Of a DNA stretch of 64,000 nucleotides, positions 55,023 through 64,000 are shown one piece after another (position 1 is the stretch's first letter; every line of letters starts with the position of its first letter). The position numbers and the translations under genes were made by a program. The DNA is from Oleiagrimonas sp963821885 (GTDB taxonomy: Bacteria > Pseudomonadota > Gammaproteobacteria > Xanthomonadales > Rhodanobacteraceae). Under the pieces are notes generated by a model. It was not told the DNA's origin and searched no databases. It saw nothing but the letters and a program-made list of their open reading frames with translations. The stretch spans positions 620,001 to 684,000 of the forward strand of contig CAWGFN010000001.1 of NCBI GenBank assembly GCA_963821885.1, given 5' to 3'.

Positions 55023-56999
55023 TCATTTCACGACGTAAGTGTTGTTGGATCGATCAACGTCGGGGATGGCATGGTCGGGGTCGATCACCGCCGAGGTCAC
55101 GCGCTTGTCGCCCGGCACCGTGACGTTGAAGCTGTGGTGCTGCATCCAGGTGGCCACCGGCACGCGCACGCTGGCGTGGCTGCCGTCGGCGTAGTTCAGC
55201 CGCAGCGTCGCCGGCATGACCAGGCGATCGAGGTTGGCCACCGTGACCGTGGCGCCGTGGGCCGGATCGTTGTCGATGTAGCCGACGCCCGTCACCGCCA
55301 TGTCCAGCGCCCAGTTGTGCCGGTACCAGCCGTTCCAGAACCACGACAGGTCCTCGCCCGCGCCGCTGTCCATCGCGCGGAAGAAGTCCGACGGCGAGGG
55401 ATGCTTGAAGGCCCAGGCATGCACGTAGCGACGGAAGGCGACGTCGAAGCGTTGCGGGCCGAGGATCTGCTGGCGCAGCAGCATCAGTCCCAGCGCGGAC
55501 TTGAAGTAGGTCACCGGATGCCGGTATTTCTCGACGATCAAGTCGGCGCGGGTGAGGATCGGCGGCGCGGCGGCGTCGCGCAGGACGGGCACGATCTCGT
55601 CGACCGGGTTGCCGCACTTGGGCGCGTACTCGCCGTCGCACTTGGGTGCGTACCGGCCCTTGTCGAAGTCCAGCGCCGCGCGCACGTCGACGAAGGTGTT
55701 GAAGCCCTCGTCCATCCACGCATCGCGCCGTTCGTTGGAGCCGACCAGCATCGGGAACCAGAAATGGCCGACCTCATGCGTGGTCAGCGCGAACAGGTTC
55801 TTGCCGCCCAGCTTCCACCAGTCCATGGCCAGGCCCGGATACTCCATGCCGCCCACGGTGCCGCCCAGCGCCACCGCGTTGGGCCACGGATAGGCATACC
55901 AGCGGCGTGAGAAGTACTCGATGGTGTGCTTGACGAATTGCGTGGAGTCCTGCCAGTGGCTCTTGCCCTCCACGCTCTCGACCGGATACAGCGACATCGC
56001 CATGGCGTGCCTGCCGCCCGGCAGGTTGATGCGCGCGGCATCCCACGCGTAGGCGCGCGAGGCGCCGAAGGCCACGTCGCGGGTGTCGTGCATGCGGAAA
56101 TGCCAGGTGCGCGTGCCCGCGGACCGGGGTTTCTTGGCTGCCGCTTCCACTTCCGCCGGCGTGCGGATCATCACCGTGGCATCGCTGTTGCGGGCCCGGG
56201 CCAGGCGCTCGCGCTCGACCCGGGTCAGCACCTGGTCGGGATTGACCAGCGCGCCCGAACCGGTGACGGTCATGTCGGCCGGCACGGTGACGCGGTAATC
56301 GATGTCGCCGTATTCGAGGTAGAACTCGTTGTTGAGGAACGGCAGCGTGTCCCAGCCATTGAGGTCGTCGTAGACGGCCATGCGCGGGAACCACTGGGCG
56401 ATCTCGTAGACATCGCCGTTGCGGCTGGCGAACCACTGCGTGCGGCCGCCGAACTTGCCGGGGATCGTGTAGTGGTAGACGACGCGCAGGCGCAGCTTGC
56501 CGTCATGCGCCTTCAGCGGCAGCGGCAGGTCCACGCGCATGCGCGTGTCGCTGACCTGGTAATGCGCGCGGCGGAAGGTGCCGCCCTGCTCCACCTCGAC
56601 CTTCTCCAGCGTGTAGCCCGATGTGTGGTCGGCCAGCGCCGGCTCCGCGTCGCCGGAGAAATTGCCGCGCGCGTCGGCGCGGTAGCGGTTCTGGTCCAGC
56701 TGCAGCCAGACGATGCGCAGCGCGTCGGGGCTGTGGTTGGTGTAGGTGATCACCTCGCTGGCGCTGAGCGTCTTGCTGGCCGGATCGAGGCGGGCGCGGA
56801 TGGCGTAGTCGGCGCGGTTCTGCCAGTAGTCCGGTCCAGGCATGCCGCTGGCCGAGCGGTAGCGGTTGACCGGATAGCGGTGGACATACGGCGCGAAGGT
56901 CTTGCGCGGCTGGAAGTGGCTGGCGTCGGACGCATGGGCCACGCCCGCGAGCAGCGTCAGGCATGCCAGGCATGCCGTGAAGCGGGAAACGGCTGTCAT
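55023..56999 (-). CDS. Secreted M1 family metallopeptidase
   Basis: 658 residues. A signal peptide (FTACLACLTLLAGVAHA) precedes an M1 fold. The substrate-site motif reads GGMEYPG in place of GAMEN. The zinc site is HEVGHFWFPMLVG with the third ligand Glu in WMDEGFNTF, the right spacing for HEXXH-X18-E. A conserved Tyr (RHPVTYFKSA) follows. The ATG at 56999 has AGGGGA upstream; an in-frame TTG 9 bases earlier is too close to it. Probably a periplasmic aminopeptidase. Confidence 0.94.
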   Translation of the reverse strand: MTAVSRFTACLACLTLLAGVAHASDASHFQPRKTFAPYVHRYPVNRYRSASGMPGPDYWQNRADYAIRARLDPASKTLSASEVITYTNHSPDALRIVWLQLDQNRYRADARGNFSGDAEPALADHTSGYTLEKVEVEQGGTFRRAHYQVSDTRMRVDLPLPLKAHDGKLRLRVVYHYTIPGKFGGRTQWFASRNGDVYEIAQWFPRMAVYDDLNGWDTLPFLNNEFYLEYGDIDYRVTVPADMTVTGSGALVNPDQVLTRVERERLARARNSDATVMIRTPAEVEAAAKKPRSAGTRTWHFRMHDTRDVAFGASRAYAWDAARINLPGGRHAMAMSLYPVESVEGKSHWQDSTQFVKHTIEYFSRRWYAYPWPNAVALGGTVGGMEYPGLAMDWWKLGGKNLFALTTHEVGHFWFPMLVGSNERRDAWMDEGFNTFVDVRAALDFDKGRYAPKCDGEYAPKCGNPVDEIVPVLRDAAAPPILTRADLIVEKYRHPVTYFKSALGLMLLRQQILGPQRFDVAFRRYVHAWAFKHPSPSDFFRAMDSGAGEDLSWFWNGWYRHNWALDMAVTGVGYIDNDPAHGATVTVANLDRLVMPATLRLNYADGSHASVRVPVATWMQHHSFNVTVPGDKRVTSAVIDPDHAIPDVDRSNNTYVVK

Positions 57000-57056
57000 T
57001 GGTTTCAATCCCCTGTCATCAAGCGGATGCCGGCGGCCGCCGGCATCCGTCTCGAG

Positions 57057-58715
57057 TCATGGCGTGACGGTTTGGTAATCGGTCGGGACCTTCGCCTTCG
57101 GCCGGGCCACGTGGTACATCTGCCAGGCGATGTCCTTGAGCAGCCAGTCGCGGTCCTTGCCCTTGACGTACATGTCGAAATGCGAGCGACCCGGCAGGAA
57201 ATGGAACGAGGCCTTGATCCCGGCGGCGTCCATGACGGCCTTCAGCTTGCGGGCCGCGCCGTTGAGGTAGAAGGTGTCGGCGGTGCCCACGTAGAGGTGG
57301 ACCTTGCCGTCCAGGGACGACTTGATCCGGCTCGCATGGGTCTTCACGCGATAGGCGATGTCGTAGTGGTCGCGCCAGTAGTCGACCACCTTGGGATTGA
57401 CCGCGCCGGTGGCGCGATCGAACATCGGCTGCGGCCGCCCGTCCTTGCCACGCGGCGAGAACACCCACTCGAACGAGGCCAGCTGGCCGCCGTAGGCGCC
57501 CAGCACGCTCTCGAGCTTGGCGTACTGCTCGAAGGTGGCGATCACCTTGCCGTTCATGCGCACCAGCGGATACGGCGTGCCATCCGGCTTTTCGTAGACA
57601 TTGGCGTGCGGCGCGTACAGGTCTATGCCGGAGAAATCATGGAAATCGCTGGGATCGGGCGAGGTCGGCCAGCTGCCGCCGAAGAACGCCGGATAGCGCA
57701 CCTGCAGCCACAGCGTGGCCCAGCCGCCCGAGGAATGACCGTTGAGGAAGCGTCCGTCGGGACGCGCATCCATGCGGTAGGTGCGCTCCAGTTGCGGGAT
57801 CAGTTCGGTGGTCAGCGCGCGACCCCACGGGCCGTTGTTGACCGAGTCGGCGAACTCATGCGTGCCGGTGGGGCTGGACTCGTCCAGCAGCACCCAGATC
57901 ATCGGCGGCATCTGGCCTTCGGCCATGGCCTTCCAGACCTGGGCGGCGGTGAAACTCTGCGAGGCCAGGTTGCCACCGAAGCCGTGCGTCTCGTACACGG
58001 TCGGGTAGGTCTGGTGCGCGTCCTTGTCGTAGCCAGGCGGCAACAGCACCCAGCCGCGCATGTGGATCGGGCGACCCCAGAATGCCGTCAACGCGGGGCT
58101 GACGAAATCGATCTCGCGCGCATGCGCGTGGGCGGCATCGAGCGCCTTCTGCATGTCCGTGCGCCGGGCCTCGGGCAGGAACGACGGCGCCGACCAGGCC
58201 TGCATGCGCGGTCCATGTTCGCGGTCGAGCTTCAGCTCGGGCATTGCCTCGTTGACGCCGCCCAGGTGCACGGTCGCCACCGGGCCGACCACGTCACCCT
58301 CGCCGCGGCCACCGTAGGCGTAGTCGTGGTTGACGTCGAGAACCGCCTGCATCGCGTAGTCACCCGGCGCGAGGGCGGAAAACCCCTTGGGATAGGCCGT
58401 GGTGTCGGCGTCGAACTCGACCGCGCCGCCGGGCATCAGGTGCTTGACCTCGACCGCCGCGACGGTGGCGTGGTACATGCCGAAAATACTGCTGTCGACC
58501 TCGGTGACGGGACGGCCCCTGGCCTTTTCGCGGGCCTCGGCCAGCGGCATGGCGAACACCAGCAGTCGCCCGGACACCACGTGCTTGAACGAAGTGGCCA
58601 GCGACACGCGCACCAGCTGGTTGGGCCTTGGCGCCATCTTCGGCGGCGCGGCCTGGACGACCAGCGGTATCAACAGCAGTGCCAGGATGGCTGTTCTGCG
58701 AATGGATAGATTCAT
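57057..58715 (-). CDS. Secreted alpha/beta-hydrolase esterase, tandem paralog A
   Basis: 552 residues. A signal peptide (AILALLLIPLVVQAA) is followed by a beta-rich region and an esterase (D/Fes-like) domain. The nucleophile is in NGHSSGGWATLWLQVRYP, an oxyanion-region motif in WVLLPPGYDKDAHQTYPTVY, and the late His in FLPGRSHFDMY. It shares whole blocks with the next gene upstream (VSPALTAFWGR-IHMRGWVLLPPGY; SSPTGTHEFADSVNNGPWG), so they are tandem duplicates. GGGAG precedes the ATG at 58715. Confidence 0.9.
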   Translation of the reverse strand: MNLSIRRTAILALLLIPLVVQAAPPKMAPRPNQLVRVSLATSFKHVVSGRLLVFAMPLAEAREKARGRPVTEVDSSIFGMYHATVAAVEVKHLMPGGAVEFDADTTAYPKGFSALAPGDYAMQAVLDVNHDYAYGGRGEGDVVGPVATVHLGGVNEAMPELKLDREHGPRMQAWSAPSFLPEARRTDMQKALDAAHAHAREIDFVSPALTAFWGRPIHMRGWVLLPPGYDKDAHQTYPTVYETHGFGGNLASQSFTAAQVWKAMAEGQMPPMIWVLLDESSPTGTHEFADSVNNGPWGRALTTELIPQLERTYRMDARPDGRFLNGHSSGGWATLWLQVRYPAFFGGSWPTSPDPSDFHDFSGIDLYAPHANVYEKPDGTPYPLVRMNGKVIATFEQYAKLESVLGAYGGQLASFEWVFSPRGKDGRPQPMFDRATGAVNPKVVDYWRDHYDIAYRVKTHASRIKSSLDGKVHLYVGTADTFYLNGAARKLKAVMDAAGIKASFHFLPGRSHFDMYVKGKDRDWLLKDIAWQMYHVARPKAKVPTDYQTVTP

Positions 58716-58848
58716 GCCATCGTCTCCCCAGGTAGTCGTTCCATTGTGATCTGCATGGTCCGTGGCCGACACATCCGAAAGTCATGGTTGCCCGGCATGC
58801 GGTACGCAGCGCACGAAATCGGCGTGAATTGGCCGCACCGGGGCCGCA

Positions 58849-60513
58849 TCACCTCGGCTGGTCATGCGCTTGCGCGCGATCAATGACGTAAGCCGGCGGG
58901 ATGCGCGTGGCAGGCCGTGCCACCTTGTACATCTGCCAGGCGATGACCTTGCTCAGCCAATCGCGGTCCTTGCCCCGGCCGAACACGTCGTGGGTCTTGC
59001 CCGGCAGGAAATGGAACGACGCGTTGGCGCCCAGCCGATCCATCTCGCGCTGGAGCTTGTGCGCCGGACCATCCAGGTAGAACGTGTCCGCGGTGCCGAC
59101 GAACAGGTGAATCTTGCCGTCCAGGTCCGGTTTGAGCCGCTTCCAGTGCGTGCGGATGCGGAAGGCGATGTCGTAGTGGTCGCGCCAGTAGCGGGCCACC
59201 GCGGGGTCGACCGCGCCGGTGTCGCGGTTGAACAGCGGTTCGGGCCGTCCGTCCCTGCCGCGCGGCGAGAACACCCATTCGAACGAGGCGTCCTGTCCGC
59301 CGTAGGGTCCCAGCACCCGCTCCAGCCCGGCCAGCTGCTCGGCGGTCGCGATGACCTTGCCGTGCATGCGCATCTGCGGCCACGGCGTGCCATCGGGGCG
59401 GCGGTAGACGTTGGCATGCGGCGCGTACAGGTTCGGCCCCATGAAGTCGGTGAAGTCCACCGGGTCGGGCGATGTCGGCCAGGTGCCGCCGAACATCTTC
59501 GGATAGCGAACCTGCAGCCACAGGGCGGCCCAACCGCCCGATGAATGCCCGGTCAGGAAGCGGTCGCGGGGCTCGGGGTCCATGCGATAGGTGGCTTCAA
59601 GGCGTGGCATGAGCTCGGTGGTCAGGGCCGTGCCCCAGGGACCGTTGTTGACCGAATCGGCGAATTCGTGGGTCCCGGTCGGGCTCGACTGGTCCAGGAA
59701 GACCCAGATCATGGGCGGGATGTCGCCCGTGGACATCAGGCGCCAGTAGGTCGCCGCGCGATCGGACAGGGTCGCCAGCGTGCCCGTGTAGCCCTGGGTG
59801 AAATACACCGTCGGATACTGCTGCCGAGCGTTACTGGCGTAGCCGGGAGGCAACAGCACCCACCCGCGCATGTGGATGTCGCGGCCCCAGAAGGCCGTCA
59901 AGGCCGGACTGACGAAATCGATGGCGCGGGTATGTCTGCGGGCGGCGGCAAGCATCGCCTGGTCGCTGGCGCGCCGAGCCTTGGGCACGTAGGGCGAGAC
60001 CTGCCAGGGCTGGCGGACCGGGGTCGTGTTGGGCTCCAGCACCAGTGTCGGCACGGCCGATCCGTGGCCCAGCGGCGCGATGACCACCTTGCTGACCAGA
60101 TCATGCGGACCGCGGCCACGGTAGCCTTGGGTGTGGTCGGCGTAGAGCACGGCCTGGATCGCGTAGCGTCCGGGCGTCAGTCTGGAGAACGGCAGCGGAA
60201 ACGCCAGGACGTCGCCGTTCATCAGCAGGTCGTGCCCGGGCGCCAGGTGGGGCACGTCCATGGCGGCCACGGCATTGCTGGTACCCGACAGCGACCGGAT
60301 GTAGACATGCCTGATCGGCTTGTCGCGTGCCGGCCCGGGCAGGTTCTTCAGTGCGTCGACGTAGATCAGCAGGCGGCCGGAACGCACATGCGTGACCCCC
60401 TTGGCCAGCGTGACCCGGAACCATGGCGGCGCGGTGACCCGGGCGGCAGAGGACAGCGGCGCGACCAGTGCCAGCAGGAGTAGCGCCGCGATTCTGCGAT
60501 GAAGTGTATGCAT
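58849..60513 (-). CDS. Secreted alpha/beta-hydrolase esterase, tandem paralog B
   Basis: 554 residues, the sister of the gene at 57057-58715. It has its own signal peptide (IAALLLLALVAPLSSAA). The nucleophile is in TGHSSGGWAALWLQVRYP and the late His in FLPGKTHDVFG. Relative to its sister, the N-terminal third has diverged most, while the catalytic half is closely similar. GGGAG precedes the ATG at 60513. Substrates unknown; duplication suggests split specificity. Confidence 0.9.
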   Translation of the reverse strand: MHTLHRRIAALLLLALVAPLSSAARVTAPPWFRVTLAKGVTHVRSGRLLIYVDALKNLPGPARDKPIRHVYIRSLSGTSNAVAAMDVPHLAPGHDLLMNGDVLAFPLPFSRLTPGRYAIQAVLYADHTQGYRGRGPHDLVSKVVIAPLGHGSAVPTLVLEPNTTPVRQPWQVSPYVPKARRASDQAMLAAARRHTRAIDFVSPALTAFWGRDIHMRGWVLLPPGYASNARQQYPTVYFTQGYTGTLATLSDRAATYWRLMSTGDIPPMIWVFLDQSSPTGTHEFADSVNNGPWGTALTTELMPRLEATYRMDPEPRDRFLTGHSSGGWAALWLQVRYPKMFGGTWPTSPDPVDFTDFMGPNLYAPHANVYRRPDGTPWPQMRMHGKVIATAEQLAGLERVLGPYGGQDASFEWVFSPRGRDGRPEPLFNRDTGAVDPAVARYWRDHYDIAFRIRTHWKRLKPDLDGKIHLFVGTADTFYLDGPAHKLQREMDRLGANASFHFLPGKTHDVFGRGKDRDWLSKVIAWQMYKVARPATRIPPAYVIDRAQAHDQPR

Positions 60514-60655
60514 GCAAGCTCCCTGTCGCGCCACCATACTCCGGCACGTCGAGGGCCGTCACGTCGATTGACGCTGACTCGACAGGCTTTCCGGCGCTAC
60601 ACTGCGGACCCAGGGCGCCCCGGCCCGCATCGCCCCCATCGTACCGATTCGCGCC

Positions 60656-61312
60656 ATGCGTACGCACGCCGACAGCATCGACCTCGAGGATCCCGCGCAG
60701 TCGGGCGTCTTCCTGGTCACCGACGACGACCTGAGGATGGTCGCCGACGCCGAGCATGCGCCCGACACCTGCCTGCGGCACATTCATCTCGATGCCTGCC
60801 ATGACCGCCATGCGGCGGTGGCCGCGCTGGACGATGCGCTCGACGCGCCTCGCGGACAGAACCCGCGTTGGGATGCCCTCGGCGAACGCCTGCTGGACCT
60901 GTCCTGGCTGCCCGCGCAGGGCTACGTCATCCTGCTCAGCGGCACCGATGCCCTGCGCCAGGCCAGTGCGCACGATTTCGACCAGCTGCTGGACGTGCTC
61001 GACGAAGCCGCGGCGGGATGGGCCAGCGCGCGCATCCCGTTCTTCGCCTTCGTCGCCCTGCCCGCGCAACCGGCCAGCGCCGTCGAGCACATCGACACCT
61101 TCCACCTGCACGGCGACTACGTGGAACTGAACCAGCTGCTCAAGCTGACCGGCATCTGCGACAGCGGTGGCGCCGGCAAGGCCCTGGTGGCCAGTGGCGC
61201 GGTGCGGGTCGACGGCCACGCCGAACTGCGCAAGACCTGCAAGATCCGCGCGGGCCAGCAGGTAAGCGTGGACGGGCGGCAGATCCGCGTGGTCGCCGAC
61301 GACGCGCCCTGA
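60656..61312 (+). CDS. Barstar-like domain fused to an S4/YbcJ-type RNA-binding domain
   Basis: 218 residues. Residues about 40-145 match the barstar (ribonuclease inhibitor) family: the helix and loop GQNPRWDALGERLLDLSWLP corresponds to the barnase-binding GRNWDALWDCL-type motif, and HDFDQLLDVLDEAAAGW to the later helix. Residues about 150-215 are a YbcJ/S4-like RNA-binding domain (YVELNQLLKLTGICDSGGAG, then VRVDGHAELRKTCKIRAGQQV). Both exist as separate proteins elsewhere. No ribonuclease toxin is adjacent. The fusion suggests an RNA-directed inhibitor or a housekeeping RNA-binding role. Confidence 0.82.
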   Translation: MRTHADSIDLEDPAQSGVFLVTDDDLRMVADAEHAPDTCLRHIHLDACHDRHAAVAALDDALDAPRGQNPRWDALGERLLDLSWLPAQGYVILLSGTDALRQASAHDFDQLLDVLDEAAAGWASARIPFFAFVALPAQPASAVEHIDTFHLHGDYVELNQLLKLTGICDSGGAGKALVASGAVRVDGHAELRKTCKIRAGQQVSVDGRQIRVVADDAP

Positions 61313-61318
61313 GCGCGA

Positions 61319-61696
61319 TCAGAAACCCGCGGCCAGCTTCGGCAACAGGAAGAATCCGAACACCATCATCACCAGCGCGAAGCCGCCCAGGTAGCCGTTG
61401 ATGCTGGCCAGGGCGTTGATCCAGTACAGCCGGCTCTCCCGCGAACGCCCGCGCCACAGCACCAGCAGCAGGCCCAGCAGCGACAGCGCGACGATGGCCA
61501 GGAAGATGACGCCGCTCCAGGGCATCAGCGCGACCACGTGCGAACTCGTCGCCGGCACGCTGCCGCCGAACATCGTCGGATAGCTGGCGCCGTAACTGCG
61601 GTAGACGGCACGGATGGCGAAGTACTCGCTTCCGAGCAGGGCGAGGCTGCCCAGGTACAGGCAGGCGGAGAGGGCCAGGCGCAGGCGATCGATCAT
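61319..61696 (-). CDS. Small membrane protein of unknown function
   Basis: 125 residues with about three membrane helices (LALSACLYLGSLALLG; VIFLAIVALSLLGLLLVLW; GYLGGFALVMMVFGFFLLP). It starts 4 bases after the OPT transporter stop on the same strand, so it is probably co-transcribed and may be an accessory subunit. No known domain. Confidence 0.78.
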   Translation of the reverse strand: MIDRLRLALSACLYLGSLALLGSEYFAIRAVYRSYGASYPTMFGGSVPATSSHVVALMPWSGVIFLAIVALSLLGLLLVLWRGRSRESRLYWINALASINGYLGGFALVMMVFGFFLLPKLAAGF

Positions 61697-61700
61697 GGGG

Positions 61701-63719
61701 TCAGCCTTCGCCTCGGCCCAGCCGCGACACCCAGCGGTACATCAGGAAGGTCACCGCCACGAAGGCCACGCCGCCGATCCAGATCCCGGCATGCTCGAAA
61801 CCGGGACCGACCAGCGCCAGCGGCTCCTGGCCGCCGCCGAAGAATTTCTTGCCGAACACCACGATGGCCGCGATCAGCACGCCGATCAGGCTCTCGCCGA
61901 CGATCAGGCCCGAGGACATCAGCACGCCGAGCTGGCGGGTGGTCTCGGGCCTGGGCGAGCGCGCCGCGCGGCGGTCGAAGTACCAGCCGACGAAGGCGCC
62001 GACCACGATCATCAGGGTCACCTCGGTGGGCAGGTAGATGCCCAGGCCCACGGCCAGCGGCGGCAGGCGCACGGACTTGCCGAACAGCGCCAGCACCTCG
62101 TCGACCACGATGATGCCGGCACCGATGGCGGCGCCGGTGCGGATCAGGCCCCAGTCGATGTTGTGCTGCAGCACGCCCTGCGCCAGCGCCGAGATCAGGC
62201 CCGCCTGAGGCGCCGCCAGGGCATCCTTGGTCGCATTGGCCGCGCCGACGAAACCATAGGCCTCGTTGAGCAGGTTCATCACGAACGGAATGATCAGCGC
62301 GCCGGCGGCGACGCCGATCACCAGCGCCACCTGCTGCTTCCACGGCGTGGCATCGACCAGCTGGCCGGTCTTGAGGTCCTGCAGGTTGTCGTTGGCGATG
62401 GTGGCGCCGGCGAACACCACCGAGGAGGTGAACAACGCGAAGGCCACCAGTGCCTTGCCGGCCTCCGGCGGCAGGCTCGACTGCACGCCCAGCGCCAGCA
62501 GCACCGAGGCGATGACGATGACCAGGATGCCGATGCCCGACAGCGGGCTGTTGGACGAGCCGACCAGGCCGGCCATGTAGCCGCAGACCGCGGCCACGAA
62601 GAAGCTCATCAGCGCCACGAACACCACGCCGCCGATGACCAGCAGCCACAGGTGCGAGCCGAGTCCGGCGCCGACGGTGAAATCACCCAGCAGCCAGGCA
62701 ATCGGCACCATGCAGGCCAGCGTCACCAGCGCCACGATGCCGATCGGCAGGTCATGCTCGGTGCGTGGCAGGGATTCGCCCTGACCGGCCTTGCGCATCC
62801 GGCTCGAACGGATGGCGTCGGTCAGGCCCGTGTATACCGGCTTGACCAGCTTGACCAGGGTCCAGATGGCGGCGGCCGCGATGGTGCCGGCGCCGAGGAA
62901 GCGCACCTTCTGCCCGAACACGGCACCGGCCACGTCGGCGGCCGAACCGTCCAGGTGCGAGAGCAGCGCGAAGTGTGGCACCGCCCAGCCCCAGGCGATG
63001 AGCGTGCCCAGCAGCATGGACACGCCGACCCACAGGCCCACCAGGTGGCCGACCGCCAGCAGGGCGAAGGACAGGCTGAAGTCGAAACCGGACACGGCGC
63101 CGCGGTCGCCGACGCGGAAGTAGCCACTGACGTCCTTGGCGAACACATGCGTGGCCTCGACCACCGCGAAGGCGGCCGAGACGATGGCGCCCCACACCAC
63201 GGCCATGAATCCGGCGCGACCGGCCTCGGCGGCATCGGCGTCGCCGTCGGCGCCCTCGCGATGGCTGGCGCCGACCTTGAGCACCTCGGCGCAGGCCACG
63301 CCTTCCGGATACGGCAGGTCCGAGTTGGTCACCAGGGCGCGGCGCAGCGGAATCGAGTACATCACCCCGAGCGTGCCGCCCAGCGCGCAGATCAGCGCGG
63401 TCTCCCAATACGGGAAGCCGGCCCACCAGCCGGCGATGACCATGCCCGGCAGCACGAAGATGATCGCCGACAGCGTGCCCGCCGCCGAGGCGATGGTCTG
63501 CACGATGTTGTTTTCCTGGATGGTGGCGTCGCCGACCTTGCGCAGGAGCGCCATCGATATCACCGCCGCCGGGATCGACGTGGCGAAGGTCAGGCCGGCC
63601 TCGAGACCGAAGTAGACGTTGGCCGCCGTGAACAGCAGCGTGATCAGTACGCCGATGACGACGCTGCGGACGGTCAGTTCGGTTTGCGGCGCCAGTGCGC
63701 CGTGGCCAGAGGTGTTCAC
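61701..63719 (-). CDS. OPT family oligopeptide/metal-chelate transporter
   Basis: 672 residues with about 16 membrane helices. The family signatures FGLEAGLTFATSIPAAVISM near the N-terminus and DLPYPEGVACAEVLKVG near 135 are present. OPT proteins import oligopeptides or metal-siderophore-like chelates. The neighbouring run of secreted peptidases would suit peptide use, but this link is only contextual. Confidence 0.93.
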   Translation of the reverse strand: MNTSGHGALAPQTELTVRSVVIGVLITLLFTAANVYFGLEAGLTFATSIPAAVISMALLRKVGDATIQENNIVQTIASAAGTLSAIIFVLPGMVIAGWWAGFPYWETALICALGGTLGVMYSIPLRRALVTNSDLPYPEGVACAEVLKVGASHREGADGDADAAEAGRAGFMAVVWGAIVSAAFAVVEATHVFAKDVSGYFRVGDRGAVSGFDFSLSFALLAVGHLVGLWVGVSMLLGTLIAWGWAVPHFALLSHLDGSAADVAGAVFGQKVRFLGAGTIAAAAIWTLVKLVKPVYTGLTDAIRSSRMRKAGQGESLPRTEHDLPIGIVALVTLACMVPIAWLLGDFTVGAGLGSHLWLLVIGGVVFVALMSFFVAAVCGYMAGLVGSSNSPLSGIGILVIVIASVLLALGVQSSLPPEAGKALVAFALFTSSVVFAGATIANDNLQDLKTGQLVDATPWKQQVALVIGVAAGALIIPFVMNLLNEAYGFVGAANATKDALAAPQAGLISALAQGVLQHNIDWGLIRTGAAIGAGIIVVDEVLALFGKSVRLPPLAVGLGIYLPTEVTLMIVVGAFVGWYFDRRAARSPRPETTRQLGVLMSSGLIVGESLIGVLIAAIVVFGKKFFGGGQEPLALVGPGFEHAGIWIGGVAFVAVTFLMYRWVSRLGRGEG

Positions 63720-63819
63720 CAGGATGCTCCCCGTGCATTCGATGCCACGGATCGTTCCATGGATGGCGCATCAGCCGCAAGCCGCGCACCCGATACCGGC
63801 GCAGCGTGACCCGCGCGCG

Positions 63820-64000
63820 TCAGTCGGCCGGCGGGACCAGGCGCAGGGTCCCCGTGCCGCGCCGTCGTTCGCCGGCGAGCAGGGGTTCGAGCCCTTCGGC
63901 CGGAATCGGGCGCGAATACAGGTAGCCCTGCCCTTCCTCGCAGCCCGCTCGGCGCAGGAAGTCGTGCTGCTGCTCGGTTTCCACGCCCTCGGCGATCACC
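63820..64000 (-). CDS. EAL-domain protein (cyclic-di-GMP phosphodiesterase), 3' end only
   Basis: The last 60 codons of a leftward gene that enters from the right edge. The visible protein reads VIAEGVETEQQHDFLRRAGC, then EEGQGYLYSRPIPA, the conserved end of EAL domains (EGVE Glu, QGY-x-S-x-P). It ends after a 20-residue basic tail (RRRGTGTLRLVPPAD). Upstream domains are not visible. The 100 bases between it and the OPT gene hold no gene. Confidence 0.85.
   Translation of the reverse strand, partial: VIAEGVETEQQHDFLRRAGCEEGQGYLYSRPIPAEGLEPLLAGERRRGTGTLRLVPPAD

Noticed and set aside
60656..61312. Toxin-antitoxin (barnase-barstar) locus
   Set aside because: The barstar-like domain is there, but neither neighbour resembles a ribonuclease toxin.

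Overview
The window is high-GC, densely coded gammaproteobacterial chromosome. Gene content and order (rpsF-rpsR-rplI-dnaB-alr-radA without priB, an IscA-type gene divergent from asnS, many secreted hydrolases) suggest Xanthomonadales, probably Rhodanobacteraceae. That placement is an inference from gene order and protein style, not from a marker comparison.

Layout. 1-3.9 kb: 3' part of mutS, then katG behind a well-formed OxyR-type site. 4-10.7 kb: a secreted CXXCH protein with a predicted barrel and an Fnr/Dnr-type palindrome upstream, a Cys/Met-metabolism PLP enzyme divergent from an Lrp/AsnC regulator, a secreted alpha/beta hydrolase, an sdpR-sdpI pair and a CcsA-like membrane protein. 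10.7-16.2 kb: leftward housekeeping block radA, alr, dnaB, rplI, rpsR, rpsF; the S6 protein ends in a long Asp/Ser tail. 16.2-17.3 kb: a 1.1-kb non-coding zone with three arrays of 7-bp repeats (40, 16 and 17 units) and two copies of a GTAG-headed REP-like element. 17.3-25.2 kb: IscA-type carrier, asnS, a MalM-like lipoprotein, an SDR lacking the usual Tyr/Lys pair, an aldehyde dehydrogenase, and a tightly coupled trio (EreA/ChaN-like secreted protein, beta-carbonic anhydrase, RidA/2-aminomuconate deaminase-like) behind a TACA-N2-TGTA palindrome. 25.3-38.8 kb: REP pair, hutG, a D-amino-acid dehydrogenase-like FAD protein, NlpC/P60 lipoprotein, zinc metallopeptidase, APC permease, MAPEG, CPBP protease, methyltransferase, acid-phosphatase-like protein, DUF1800/DUF1501 pair, and a PadR plus sensor-domain operon.

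38.87-43.78 kb is an island of visibly lower GC and different codon use. It holds a Rad50/SMC-like ATPase with a CXXC hook (rightward) and a leftward three-gene operon ending in a class III nucleotide-cyclase-like protein. I see no integrase, transposase or phage structural gene. This is the best candidate for an undescribed (possibly defence) system.

43.98-64 kb: penicillin-acylase-family protein, small membrane proteins, a frameshifted alpha/beta hydrolase, cyclophilin, thioredoxin-like protein, EamA transporter, then a run of secreted hydrolases (beta-lactamase-fold, M1 peptidase, two tandem paralogous esterases), a barstar-S4 fusion, an OPT transporter, and the 3' end of an EAL-domain gene at the right edge. 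Three genes (33.6, 36.3 and 48.0 kb) carry what look like single-base insertions, which may be sequencing errors.
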